This document shows positions 12,055 to 22,901 of a stretch of 64,000 nt of DNA, in pieces. This DNA is from Malurus cyaneus samueli (Eukaryota > Chordata > Aves > Passeriformes > Maluridae): positions 6,736,419-6,800,418 of the forward strand of contig CM019214.1 in NCBI GenBank assembly GCA_009741485.1. Reading direction: 5' to 3'. Within the stretch, counting starts at the first letter, position 1. Each line of letters opens with the position of its first letter. The position numbers and the translations under genes are program-made. Below the pieces are notes generated by a model. It saw nothing but the letters and a program-made list of their open reading frames with translations, searched no databases and had not been told where the DNA came from.

Positions 12055-13620
12055 CATCGTAGAGTCATAGAAACACATCCTGAATTGGAAGGGACACACT
12101 AGGATCAACAAATCCAAACTTAGACCTGCACAGAACATCTGCAAGAGTCGCACCCTGTGCCTGAGAGCATTATCCTGATTCTTGTTGAGCTCTGTCGGGC
12201 TGCTGCTCTCTGGGGAACCTCTTCCAGTGCCAAACACTTCCCCCTCTTTCACTGGGGAAGAAACTTTTCCAGATATCTGACCTAAACTTCCCCCAAACTG
12301 CTCCACGCCGTTTCCTCAAGCCCTGACACTGGCCCTGACACAGGGATCAGTTTCTGCACAGCTATTTTCCCTTCTGAAGATGTTGAAGACTGCACTGAGG
12401 GCTCCCCTCAGTCTCCTCCAGGCTCAACAGCCCCAGTGCCCTCAGCCGCTCCTCACACGGCTTCCCCTCAACGCCTTCCCCATCCTCAGGGCCTCCTTTG
12501 GACACTCTGCAACAGCTCCATGGCATTTTTATATTGTGGCACCCAAAGCTGCCCCCAGCACTGGAGGTGAGGCCGCCCCAGCCCAGAGCAGAGCGGGACA
12601 ATCCCCTCCCTGCCCGGCTGGCGATGCTGTCCCTGATGTCCCCAGGACAGGGATGTCCCTCCTGCTCCAGGGCACTGCTGCCTCAGCTTCAACNCAATCC
12701 CCTCCCTGCCCGGCTGGCGATGCTGTCCCTGATGTCCCCAGGACAGGGATGTCCCTCCTGCTCCAGGGCACTGCTGCCTCAGCTTCAACCCAAGACCCTA
12801 AAATCCCTTTCTGCAGCTTTCCTCTCCAGCCTCTTGTTCCTCAGTTTATACACACAGCCAGGTTGCCCCATCCCAATACAGAATCTAGCATTTGCCCTTG
12901 TTAAACTTCACACAGCTCCCCAAACTTCTAATTTGGCAAGATCTCTCTATGGGTCCTCCGTACCCTTGAACGAGTCGACAGCTCCTCCCAGCTGTCATCA
13001 GCAAACTTGTTGAAGACAGAGGCAAAGAATGCAATAAACACCTCTGCCTTGTCCATGTCCCTACTTGTGAGGTGACAGTCCTCATTCTGTAACAGGCTGA
13101 TGTTATTTCTCCGGTGCCTTTTGCCTTCAATGTATTTACAAACACTCTTTTTATTGTCCCTCACAGTTCCTTCCAGCTTCAACTCCAGCTGAACTTTGGA
13201 TGCACAAATTTTCTCCCTACATGGGCAAGCAGCATCTCTGTATTCTTCCCTTGTCAGCTGACCTAGTTTTCACTAGCATATACCTTCTTTTTCTACCTTA
13301 TTTCAAACAGAAAATCCCTACTCAGCCAAGACAGCTTTGTGCCTTGTCTGCATGACTTCCAACATTTAAGAATTTCCTGGTCCTGTGCCCTTAGGAGGTG
13401 ATGTTTAAAAAGTGACCAGCACTGGCAGGTCCCAACATCTGCAAAAAAATATTATCTCAGGGGACTTAGGGGACTAGATCTCAGGATCTAATTTTTTTAA
13501 TTAATCTTGTGGCCTGGTTTGCACAGCTGTGTGATGCTCCCAATTGATTTTTATCCAGTTGAGGTCCCCCATCAGGACAAGGGCAATTGACTTGGAAATG
13601 TCCCTTGGTTCCTCAAAGTC
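12055..13620 (-). mobile_element. CR1 LINE copy, minus strand, with internal deletion
   Basis: A CR1 retrotransposon copy whose 3' end lies at the left. From left to right on the plus strand it shows the reverse complement of the CR1 3' tail (CATAGAA octamer and TTGGAAGGGAC), the GC-rich 3' part of ORF2, and an FNKGKC remnant near 12890. It then shows the FADD reverse-transcriptase box at about 12994-13005, the KAEV...FFASVF linker near 13012-13050, and the endonuclease VLMGDLNW motif at about 13550-13575. FFASVF runs in frame directly into NKFADD at about 13012. In intact CR1 ORF2 these lie far apart, so the central polymerase domain is deleted. Frameshifts and stops are present elsewhere. 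The 95-bp direct repeat around the N at 12694 lies inside it and is probably an assembly artefact. Confidence 0.88.
12599..12789. repeat. 95-bp perfect direct repeat around a single N
   Basis: Positions 12599-12693 and 12695-12789 are identical base for base and are separated only by N at 12694. This is the pattern left when two overlapping contig ends are placed end to end instead of merged. It lengthens the CR1 by 96 bp and creates false long open frames on both strands. Confidence 0.95.
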
Positions 13621-16139
13621 TGAACTAGCTAGAAATTATTTATTTTAAAATGCATTGTTTGTTCACAGAGACCAACACCTCTGAATAGGCACTTTTTCTG
13701 TATGAGCCTGGAATAATATACAGTTTAATTAAATTGAAATATTTCTGGGAAAAAATATGGCAGTTTGTGTAGAAAAGTAATTTTTCATTAAACTAGTCCA
13801 CCCTGTGTAATAAAGGTGATCAATCTATATTTGTAAATTGGTTACATCTGATAATAATAGCAAGGGACAAAAATTTTAATGATGTGGTATTTCAGAACTG
13901 GATGCTAAGTTTGCAAATTATATGAAGGCAAAACTACAAACGCTTCAGCAGTAGGGACTTATACATGCTCGTGAGAAAGAAAATAAAAATGTCTTCTGTG
14001 TTAGGTAAGAAAATAAAAATGTCTTCTGTTTCTTTATAGCTTGGAAAAAGCTGATGGAGTGAATGAAGACTTACAACCATCAAAATGAAAATCAGGTGTG
14101 TCTGAGCCTCCCTCTCTGTATTCCTGGTAGGTTTCCAGATGACTCTTTCCATCCTTTGCTCCAGATCCAGAATTCAGAAGTTGTTTTGAGAAGGTTCATT
14201 TAGAGTGAGCAGGGACTCTTTTTCCAGGAGAGTTTTCTGACAGAAAGATGATGATCCGGGATATTTACTTGTGTGTCTTGTCAGAGCACTCACCTGCTGA
14301 CTCCAAATGTGGTCTAGACAGGAAATAAAGATAATAACAGGCAGAAAGCTAAAGATTTAGGGAACTGTCAGTTAACAAAAGGTGACACCTGTTTTAATTT
14401 CTAAATATAGGGAATGGACTTTGTGGCTGAAGCCCACTGAAATCCTGCTTGAAAGGATTTTTCTTTATTATTTGAATCTTCATTGAGAGTCTTTTCTACT
14501 CTTTTATGAATTTATTTCTTCTTTGAAACAATTTTAAAGGCTTATACTTCAATAGCTGACTTTTATACACACACATTTGCTAAGTGTGTTCTGGGAAAAG
14601 AACAAGGGACAGAAGCAGCAGCCCTAAGGATAATCTGCAATAACTCCAATGTTATAGAAAAATGAAATCAGGCCATTGCATTTCAGATAGCTACCACTGA
14701 GCCATGACAGTGAATGCTGGATCATTACCTTACACACAAAGGAGATCTCTTACTTGGGATCACCAAATTACTAAATACTCCTTTATTTCAATTTATTTTC
14801 TATTTCTGATTTGAATAGTCCTAATCTCCTAAACTGCCTCCTAATAAAATGGGTTGGAGGGATTCCTTATTCATGTGAGAACCCTAAGAGATATCATTGC
14901 CTTCATAGTTTAGTAACACTTTGACAAGAACATTAAACCAATCATGTTTAATGAAATTGAATTTTACTAAAGAACTTCGAAAAGATTTAGTAGAACTTCA
15001 TCTTTTGGTAATTATTTTATAATGAGGCAAACAGTATACAAGCTGTGTTTCATCATTTAAATGCATCTATTGTGTATTTTAGACTATGTGTTTGTTTAAA
15101 TGATCTATAACTCCACAGTTTTAGCTGTTAATTTAAAATTGGCCTCATGGTTAATTTGTATTGTTTTGATCTGATGTCCTGTGGAGAACAGTTGTGGATT
15201 TTTCATCTGCAAGACTCAGGAATGAAATGTTAAAGACTTTATTTTGCCTTTGATGAAAAAAAGCACTGCAATTTGAAAGCAAATTATTCTCATTATTTAA
15301 GTCCAATATGCATTTATACTTTATTATATAATCCATTTCTTTCAATCAGCTTGCTTATTTAATCCATCTGCTCTCTTTCTGAGGAACTATGCTAGTTGAA
15401 TAATTACAGAGAAAGGGAGCTCAGGAAAAGAATCTTGGAGAAATCTTACATTTATAAGTGATGAACATAATTCTCTGTCATCAGAATGCATATCAGGTTT
15501 CTAATGGGGAATGAAAATACATCTATGAGTTAAAAAAAAAGAAAAAGATTTAATTTTTAATCTGTTTTTTACCATTTATCTAGTTTGTCCTTTTGGATTG
15601 TGAAGGAAATACTGTTTCTACAGAGGAGTCTTGAAGGATTTTCAGATAATTTGCAGAAAATACAAATGAAATTTTTTATTTTTTTTCCCAATTTTGAAAC
15701 AATTTCAACCCTACTATTTATATAAGAACAAGCTTTGACCAACATGCGTTGTCTGAGTTGTATAGGGCTCACATATTTATAAAAAGAGCGGATCTAGATC
15801 CTATTCTTGTTGAATTTTTAAAGACTCTGTCCAGTTATGTGTGCAGGCTGTGTGGAAGCTGGAATCTTCAAAATATGAGCAAGCAGAGTACGTCTATATT
15901 TTTCCAAAACAACAGAACTTAAGACATTGGAGGGCAAAGGAATATTGGAGAGAGCTGAGCTGGGAAGAAAAACAGTGGTTTGTGTTTTCATCATTTTATT
16001 AGGAGTCTGGTGAACTACAGAGGATAGAAATTAATTAGAAAGATGAGAGAGCCCTTGTGGTGTAGTAGGGGTCTCAAACATTGCTCAAAAGAAGATAAAG
16101 CAGGAGAGAGAAACAAAAGAAAGATCTTCAGAGTCTTGG
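13621..16139. other. Unique AT-rich noncoding DNA
   Basis: No gene or known repeat was recognised. A 23-bp motif occurs twice at a 30-bp period (13977-13999 and 14007-14029). Confidence 0.5.
13977..14029. repeat. Short tandem duplication, 30-bp period
   Basis: A 23-bp block ending in GTCTTCTGT is repeated exactly at 13977-13999 and 14007-14029. This is consistent with replication slippage. Confidence 0.85.
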
Positions 16140-16155
16140 GTGGGGGGAGACCTGT

Positions 16156-16488
16156 GTGCAGCAGTGTAGTAAAGTTGTATTAAGGACCTCTACCCAGGCT
16201 GTGACCTGGGGCTCTCCAGTTGTGCCTACAAACAGCTCTGAGCAAATAACCCTTGCAACCAGGTTGTGTTTTCCAGACATCATCGAGAAAACAAGTGCTG
16301 CTTCAAATACTGAAGAATTCTCCCATACAGCTGTTTCCAGAGGCAGATGGAAAATGAAACCTGTGGCATCAAACGATTTCTGGTACAGAAAGCCAGAATT
16401 TGAATTGAAGTTGTAAGCAGCTGCCTATAATATTATCTTTATCTAAATATTAAAAAATAAACAAATAAGCACAGTAAAAAAAAAAAAA
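16156..16488 (+). pseudogene. Possible retroposed transcript end (open frame, AATAAA, A-tract)
   Basis: An open reading frame with no recognised homology runs to a TAA at about 16414-16416; its first codon is GTG, so a true start is not shown. Downstream lie AATAAA at 16456-16461 and, 14 bp later, a run of 13 A at 16476-16488. A polyadenylation signal at that distance from a genomic A-run is what a reverse-transcribed mRNA would leave. The segment is also less AT-rich than its neighbours. I found no flanking target duplication and do not recognise the protein. Processed pseudogenes are rare in birds because CR1 does not normally use poly(A) templates. A chance A-run is the main alternative. 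Confidence 0.25.
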
Positions 16489-17316
16489 TAGGTATTTGAA
16501 AGTACTTTCACAGAGAATACCAGGGAAGGGAAAATATAATTGTATAACATAGTAAAAGCAGTTCTTTTCTCACATCATCCCTGCATTACGATATTCCATT
16601 CTTTCTTATACTGAAGACAAATGATGGTATAGGAAAACAGGTAATTCCAGCTTGGATCTATCATGCAAAGCAAATATTTTTCTCTCTGGGAATCCTTATG
16701 TGAGCTGTATAGCTTTATTCTGTTTGCCGTCAACAATTAGTGAGAAGATTACAACCAGAACTTGAAGAGCACTGAAAGCCACAAGTGAGTTAATTAGTAA
16801 CATGATAGCAAATTACAATATTTTTGTAATGAAGGCTTCTTTGCCATATATCACGTATCATCCACCTTAGTGAAAATTGAGGAAATCAGAGCAATCAGGA
16901 TGAAGCTTTGGCTATAAACGATTTCTTATGATAAATGTCAGCTCTAGTAATCACCTGCTGTTTCTCTTTTCTTCCTGCAGCTAATGAATATTCTTCCACC
17001 CTGTTCCCCTTCTTTGCTTTCCCCTTGGTTCAAAACGTTGCTGTAGCACAGCAGGCTGGCATGAAAATGGGCTGAAAGAGAGGAGGCAGCCAGCCCAGTC
17101 TCTTCCACCCTGAGCATTCACAAACCAGAGCATTTTCATATCCAGTGACAGCGCCACTGCCTGCCTGTACCAGCAGCAGAGACACCTGTGAGAATAAAAG
17201 TGGGTTGCCTTTTTCAATGGCATCACAATTTCCTTCTCAGGACTATTTCTTTCTCAGCTGATGACAACATCCTCAGCATCTTCTCCTTCTGTTGCCATGC
17301 TTCTGCGTTTACTGTT
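16489..17316. other. Noncoding DNA, slightly GC-richer towards the LTR
   Basis: No gene was recognised. A good splice-acceptor-like pyrimidine tract ends in CAG at 16980, and a GTGAGA donor-like site follows near 17188. The sequence between has early stops on the plus strand, so a coding exon is not supported; a noncoding exon cannot be excluded. Confidence 0.45.
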
Positions 17317-17960
17317 TGTCACGATCCGCTTGACTTAAGCGGGGGTCGTGAGAGGTTCGTTTTTGGAATCTCAGAGTGCAAAAGAAAACGAGGGGCAAAT
17401 ATATATGCTTCAAATAATCAGGAACAATTTATTTGGGTATTTCGCGATAGAAGAGGGTGAGAGGGAGAGAAAGAGAGAGAAAGAGAGAGAGTGGGTTATA
17501 TAGCTACCAACAGGGCTTGACGAGGTCTTCCGAAGTTCCACAGGGGTCGTCAGTCCGTTGGGAGAGATCTCCGAAGTGGTCTTCTCGGGGGAGACTTTTT
17601 ATAGTCTTTTTCAAAGCGAGTGGCTGCAAGCCGGGGTGGGGGTTGCGAAGCATGGGCCGGCCACGTGGAACTGGCTTGGACTTTTCCCCTCCCCAAAGTA
17701 GGTGGCAGCAAGTCGGGCATGGAAACCTGATGGAGATTCGTGGAGCATGGAAAGATCGGTAGGGAATGTTCCTTAAACAGAAGCCAGTGATGCATGGGGA
17801 GGACTCGCTGTCCTGGAAGCTGAAAATAGTCACTCCACCTTGATTCGGCTCAGACCCCTTCAAGAAAAGAGTCCCCCCCCGCTTTTCTTCCCCTCGGGTT
17901 TTTGGGGTGTTCAGTTGATAATCGTGAGACAGTCACGGATCTTCAGTACGGTCTCTTACA
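17317..17960 (-). mobile_element. Solo LTR, family A copy 1, 5-bp target duplication
   Basis: A complete 644-bp endogenous-retrovirus LTR with no internal genes. It begins TGTCACGATCC and ends TCTTACA on the plus strand. It is flanked by the exact 5-bp duplication CTGTT (17312-17316 and 17961-17965). Read on the minus strand, TATATAA (plus 17496-17502) precedes AATAAA (plus TTTATT at 17428-17433), which fixes the orientation. A purine-rich GAGA tract (about 17455-17492) lies between them. The U5 end carries an inverted repeat (17319-17351). A 5-bp duplication fits ERVL-type integration. A homologous copy in the same orientation lies at 59331-59969. It is a promoter relic, not a virus. Confidence 0.9.
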
Positions 17961-17965
17961 CTGTT

Positions 17966-20900
17966 TGAGAGCAAATTTATGTTTAATGAAGGAGGCAGAG
18001 GTGTACTCACCTCACTTTTGTGAATCATATTTTTATTTGTACAGCCGCTCAATGTGCCTCAAAATCTCCGTGGGAAAGAATTGTTGCTGTCTTTATAATT
18101 GTTAAGATCTCCTTTTGCAGTTCCTTGTTTTAAGAAAACCAACCAGACAACATGGCAACGTAGAATAAAACCACTCATATAAAAAAAAAATTAGAAATAT
18201 TTTAAATTAACTATTTTGATTTTTTCATAAGTTCAAGTGTGCTGCATGTCTTGAGGGTATAAAAAAATTACATACACAGCTCAATTGCTACATAGTGTAC
18301 GGACACTCTTTCTGCCACTCTTCATACCACAGCAATCACAGGAACTCAGTTTAAAGTAAATATTTTTTTTCACCACAGATCTGTTTTAGCAACAGCTAAA
18401 ATGCAGGAAGAAGAAAAGACAAAGCCTTGTACATCCAACACCCTTGATGAGGGGAAATTTAATTTCTTGTGAAGTCCAAAGTGTACCTGGGTTTGCATTG
18501 TTGCATTCCTCTCCTACAACAATCTCCCAAGGGCAGTGAGTTGTCTCCTCCTTTTCCATACAGCTTTTCTCTTCTTTCCCCACACTCCTCCACCTCACCC
18601 TTATGTATCCTCTTGAAAGATAAGTAGGGAATAATAAGATTTTTACATGATAATGATGGCCGGAAATCTCTTGTGAGATTAATTTCTTAGCAGAAAATCC
18701 AATTAATTCACAGGAGACTTGACCCACCTGACATCAGCAATTCTTTTTGATTTAGGAGCAGATTGGAAATAAATCTCAGAAACAGGTTTGTTTCTTTTAC
18801 TTTCCTTTCTTCTTAGAACTACCTTCTGAGCATTTTTATGTCAATATAAGAAAAAAATATATTTCTGGTTCAAGCTGTATTTAAAAATGTCCATTATTAT
18901 TGTTGTTATTCTACACTTTTTCATAGAATAATGAATAATATTTTAGTGTTTAAAAAGAATAATGAGCAATTACAAAGAATTGAAAATCATATCTTTAACT
19001 GAAAAGCTCTTTGCTGAAATTATTTCCTGAAGGTACAAATTATCAGGTTTTTTAAAAGATGTGCTAATTCCCAATACCTAAAGGAGTAAGATTGGTGAGA
19101 CAGTGTTGCAATAGACTGTTGAGTCAATAATTTTAGTTCTGTAAAGACCAAGGAAACACTTATGATTTGATTAGGCTTATGTTATGTGTATTTGAAAATA
19201 AGGCTAGCTTGTTTCTCAGTAGTATCTGTCTTAAAAGCAGGATAAATCTTTAGTTTGATGGGCTACTTAGATTTGACCAAGTGCATAAAAGAGAGCTGGT
19301 AAACAATCAGAAAATTTTACTGCATATCAAGAAGAATCTGGGTCACTTTAAGCAAAGTGAGCTTTGCTTAAATGCAGTATTTTTGTATGCAGTGTAGATG
19401 TGTAGTACGGGCTTCACTTGTAAATGACAAGTCATGTTTTGAAAAAGGAGCTGTGCCCCACATGAATTATCTCCATGTGGGCCTGTGCAAAATGGGCAGA
19501 TGCCAATGGCAAATTTTTAATAGGATTTTTAAATTGCTTTTAGTCGGACTGTCAAATTATCTGGCATTTTCATAACGGGCAGGATGAGTTAAGAAAAATC
19601 CTGCTGTTAAATATTGTTTTACATATTATTCAACATATCACAAAATCAAATCCAACACATGCTGATAAAAACTGCTATCTAAAAGAAGATGTCCTTGGAA
19701 AATCTTCATAATGTGAAGTCTTATTAGAAAATATTGTTTCCTAGGCAATAGAGTCCAGAAAGTTTAAAACCTGATTTGTTTAAAAGTATTGCTTCCTTCA
19801 AAACTCCTTTGGAAATCCAGCCTAGAAAGACCTTTTTATGGGAGTGATTGAACAGCCTCAAATCACACATGCCTGAAATTGCTTATTTTAACACTTGGAT
19901 GATGTGCCATTCCCAAGAAAATGGATTTCAGCTGCCCACTTGAGTCCACACTGTGTGATGGTTGCTGCCTCTGGATCCTTTACTGCATAGCTCCAAGTGA
20001 AAAGTTATGCCAAGCCTCAAGAAAGAGTCATCAGAAGAGTCTGTACCCAGAGATATCTGTATGTTTTGCTAGATCATCACACAGAAAATTTTATTCTTTT
20101 TAAGGCTTTTCCTCTTCTCCTTTCTCAAGTTTACCTGATGATCAGTGAGGTATGAATTTGTACTCTTGTAGCATGAAATTGTATCAAGATATCTTGCTAA
20201 CTCATTTTCTGTACGTGCTTAGTATGCAATTAGAAGCATTATCAGTGCACCTATCAAAAAATCATCCCCACACCACTCTACATCCCTGGATTTTGTATCT
20301 GTGGTGTGGTTATGGATTATTCCTTACTCTCTGACTCTCCCTCTCCCACAAAATTGTTGATGTTGGCATGAACATTTACTTGTGTGAGTACGATGACAAA
20401 GTAGAATACTTGCAATCTTTTTTTTTCCCTTTTACTGTTAGTGAAAAAAAAAAAAGTTGCAATTCGGGAAAGAAGAAGAGTTAATGTTTCATAATCTTTT
20501 AGTAGTGCATCAGGTCTTCTGAAAGCCTGATAGTAATTGATGCCAAATACATTTACGGCTAAATAAATTTATTGGAATTCAGCTCCTTTGTGCTCTCACA
20601 GTATGAAAGATGCTATTGCAGATCAGTTTTCCTTGCTTTCTTTTTGTTCTTTTTCTGTTAGAGGGTGATGCATATGGATTTATATCATGAAAGAGAAAAA
20701 GCAACCAACACCTGAATAAAATCCCAGACTAAACATAACCAGGCATTACAAAGCCTTTCAAATATATCAGAAAATATTTGTAGCCAATAGAGGTTCCCAG
20801 CTCCTCTCCCTTATAGACTTTTGCCTAAGGCTGTATCAGAGAGACTTTATCCACTCCTGTCTGAGGGTAAAAGATAACATTTTGTAAATACTTAGCTGGC

Positions 20901-21735
20901 TGACCAGATGAAAATACTGAATACCAGTGATGCTTAAACCACAGTCAGGTGTTGTGTGCACAGATCAGTGCCTGTGCCTGATCTGGATTAAATGTTGCTT
21001 CTTCCAAAATTATTCCTTGCTTATGCCAGCATTAAGAGGAGCAGCACAACATTTAATGATGGACAGAAAATGAGTAAGAGAAAAAAAGGAAAACAAATCA
21101 TATTTTGCTAGAAGTTAATGGAGTTAAATATAATCCAAAAGCATTTATTTAAAACTGCAAAGTGTGTTACCAAAAGAATCATCAAAAATATCCTATACTT
21201 ATTCAGAACCATAGCTCTAATTGTTCTCCTTAACGCTAAATTGGATATAAAATTATTCAGTTTTAAATTCAAGTAGTTGATGCTTGAATCTAAACATGAG
21301 CAAATTCCATATTGAATTGAATTACAACTTCCTATATTGAAGAGAAAATTAGAGAAAAATAGAGATTATTTGCGTTGTAAGCAAAGTCTTCTGTGCCATT
21401 GTCTGATAAACATTTGTCATTAATAGAGATAAGAGAAGCAAGAAAGTGCAATTTTTATTTCCTATCAGAAATCCTTCATTGTTTTTGACACTGCAGAAGT
21501 TCAAACAAAACAATAGTCTCACCTTCTTCACTCAAATGAGGTGTGCAACAAGGAAAAAATTGAGATGCAGAAGCTTTTTAACCAAGGCTCCTGAACTTGT
21601 TTCTCCCATATAATTTCCACGAAGCAAGCATCAATAACTATTTCTGACCTGCTTCATGGGATATGACTCATGCTTCATCAAGGCCTAAATTCATCCTGTG
21701 AAACTACTGAAGCTACTTATTAGGTTTGGAATGAG
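17966..21735. other. Unique AT-rich noncoding DNA
   Basis: No gene or known repeat was recognised. It holds an 11-bp perfect hairpin (19347-19372) and short A- and T-runs (for example 20419-20427 and 20444-20455). Confidence 0.5.
19347..19372. repeat. Perfect 11-bp hairpin with 4-nt loop
   Basis: TTTAAGCAAAG (19347-19357) and CTTTGCTTAAA (19362-19372) are exact inverted copies around TGAG. The stem is too short for a microRNA precursor on its own. Confidence 0.7.
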
Positions 21736-22129
21736 TCTACCTCAGTACAAGGGGTGGAGAAGGACCTCCTCTCCCAGCTGCAGCTCTGCTGACTGATGCC
21801 CCTTTTGATCTTTCCCACCTCCCTGGTGGATGTAACCACCCCCTTCCCTTCCCATCTGCCAGATGAGCTGTTCCAATAACAGCCCCTTCTCCATTTCCAC
21901 CAAAATTAGCTGGGGAGGGTCTTTGAACACTTCTAATAGTGGGTTTTCTTTAATCACCTTCCCCTAGGCTGGGTAGGAAATGCAGAAAGGGCAGTGGATA
22001 TATTGAAGACCACTTCCCACCCAGAGGAGGGTGTGAGACCTGAGGGTGCCAGACAGCAATTGCTGAGCCCCCACACTGCAGATTTGGGGGAATATCTCTG
22101 CTGCAGGGCTGTGACTTCACCAGGGTGTC
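21736..22129. other. GC-richer unassigned block, left part
   Basis: This is noticeably more GC-rich than the surroundings and ends at the LTR target site. The same texture resumes after the LTR (22547-22850), so the two halves were probably one continuous segment before insertion. No protein or repeat family was recognised. Confidence 0.4.
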
Positions 22130-22540
22130 TGTGGGGGAAAAGAGTGGCTCCACAAGCCCTGATTCTGAAACTCAATTAATTATTGTGCATGACTGAGGCC
22201 TGGGAAAAGAGATGTTAACAGCCTACATGGAGGAGGGATGCCACATCCTTGGCTACTGTTGAGGGAATCAGATTAGAATGTAGAATTAATAATGCAGGTA
22301 GCTGGAAATTATAAGCATTACTAATATTTTACTTTTGCAAACTCACCAATTTTGTTCTGATTACTAATTAAACAGCTGTCTCTTGACCAATGTATGTTTG
22401 ACACAAATGTATACTCTGGTTGCTAAAATAGATAAAAGAAGCTTGTCCCACAATAAAGTCCTTCTTTCTTTCTGTTTTTTCACCCATTTTTGTGTGTTTT
22501 GTATCTATTCTTTTTTGTCACTGTTTGGCCAGCAGCGACA
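22130..22540 (+). mobile_element. Solo LTR, family B copy 1, with 67-bp insertion
   Basis: A plus-strand LTR homologous to 57043-57371. Shared landmarks are GTTAACAG near the start, the CATCCTTGGCT block, a CCAAT-containing block near 22387, a TATA-like GATAAAAG near 22431, AATAAA at 22452-22457 and the terminal CAGCGACA. If the element starts at TGTGGGGG (22130), it is bounded by an exact 6-bp duplication GGTGTC (22124-22129 and 22541-22546), as expected of ERVK-type integration. Relative to the other copy it then carries about 67 extra bases, bounded by a 10-bp direct repeat GGGAAAAGAG (22135-22144 and 22202-22211). An alternative start near 22201 would leave no target duplication. Confidence 0.75.
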
Positions 22541-22546
22541 GGTGTC

Positions 22547-22891
22547 CTCCTGGAGTGTTTGGGGAGCAGCAGAAATTAAAGGTCATGCCATGTTCTGCCT
22601 TGACACACTTGGTTTAGGAAACCCCCACCCGAGCACGGACTCCTCACCCCAGCACCCTGCACCACCCCACTGCTGTGTAAGTGCAAAGCATTCTGGACAG
22701 AGGCAAAATACCTTTTTGGGATGGGGTGAATATAACTTTGTCTGGCTTATGTTGCTCTTGAATTTGTTGCCAGCCCTGAGAGTGGGAAAGCAGTGGACTT
22801 TCCTGTTTAGTCACTGATTCTACAACAGTGAGTTCCCAGCAAGAGATCAAATGAGTCCATTAATCCAACAGATAGTAAATTTGAAAATAAA
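22547..22891. other. GC-richer unassigned block, right part
   Basis: Continuation of the block at 21736-22129 beyond the LTR. It contains C-rich runs around 22620-22670. No gene was recognised; the open frames here are not supported. Confidence 0.4.
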
Positions 22892-22901
22892 NNNNNNNNN
22901 N
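22892..22901. other. Assembly gap (10 N)
   Basis: Ten undetermined bases, probably a fixed-size placeholder. The flanks share no duplicated sequence. Confidence 0.98.

Noticed and set aside
12380..13013. Open frames of 171-174 codons on the plus strand
   Set aside because: They run antisense to a CR1 element and are lengthened by the duplicated 95 bp around the N; they are not genes.
16981..17187. Segment bounded by acceptor-like and donor-like sites
   Set aside because: Stops occur early in the plus-strand frames and no matching exons lie nearby, so a coding exon is not supported.
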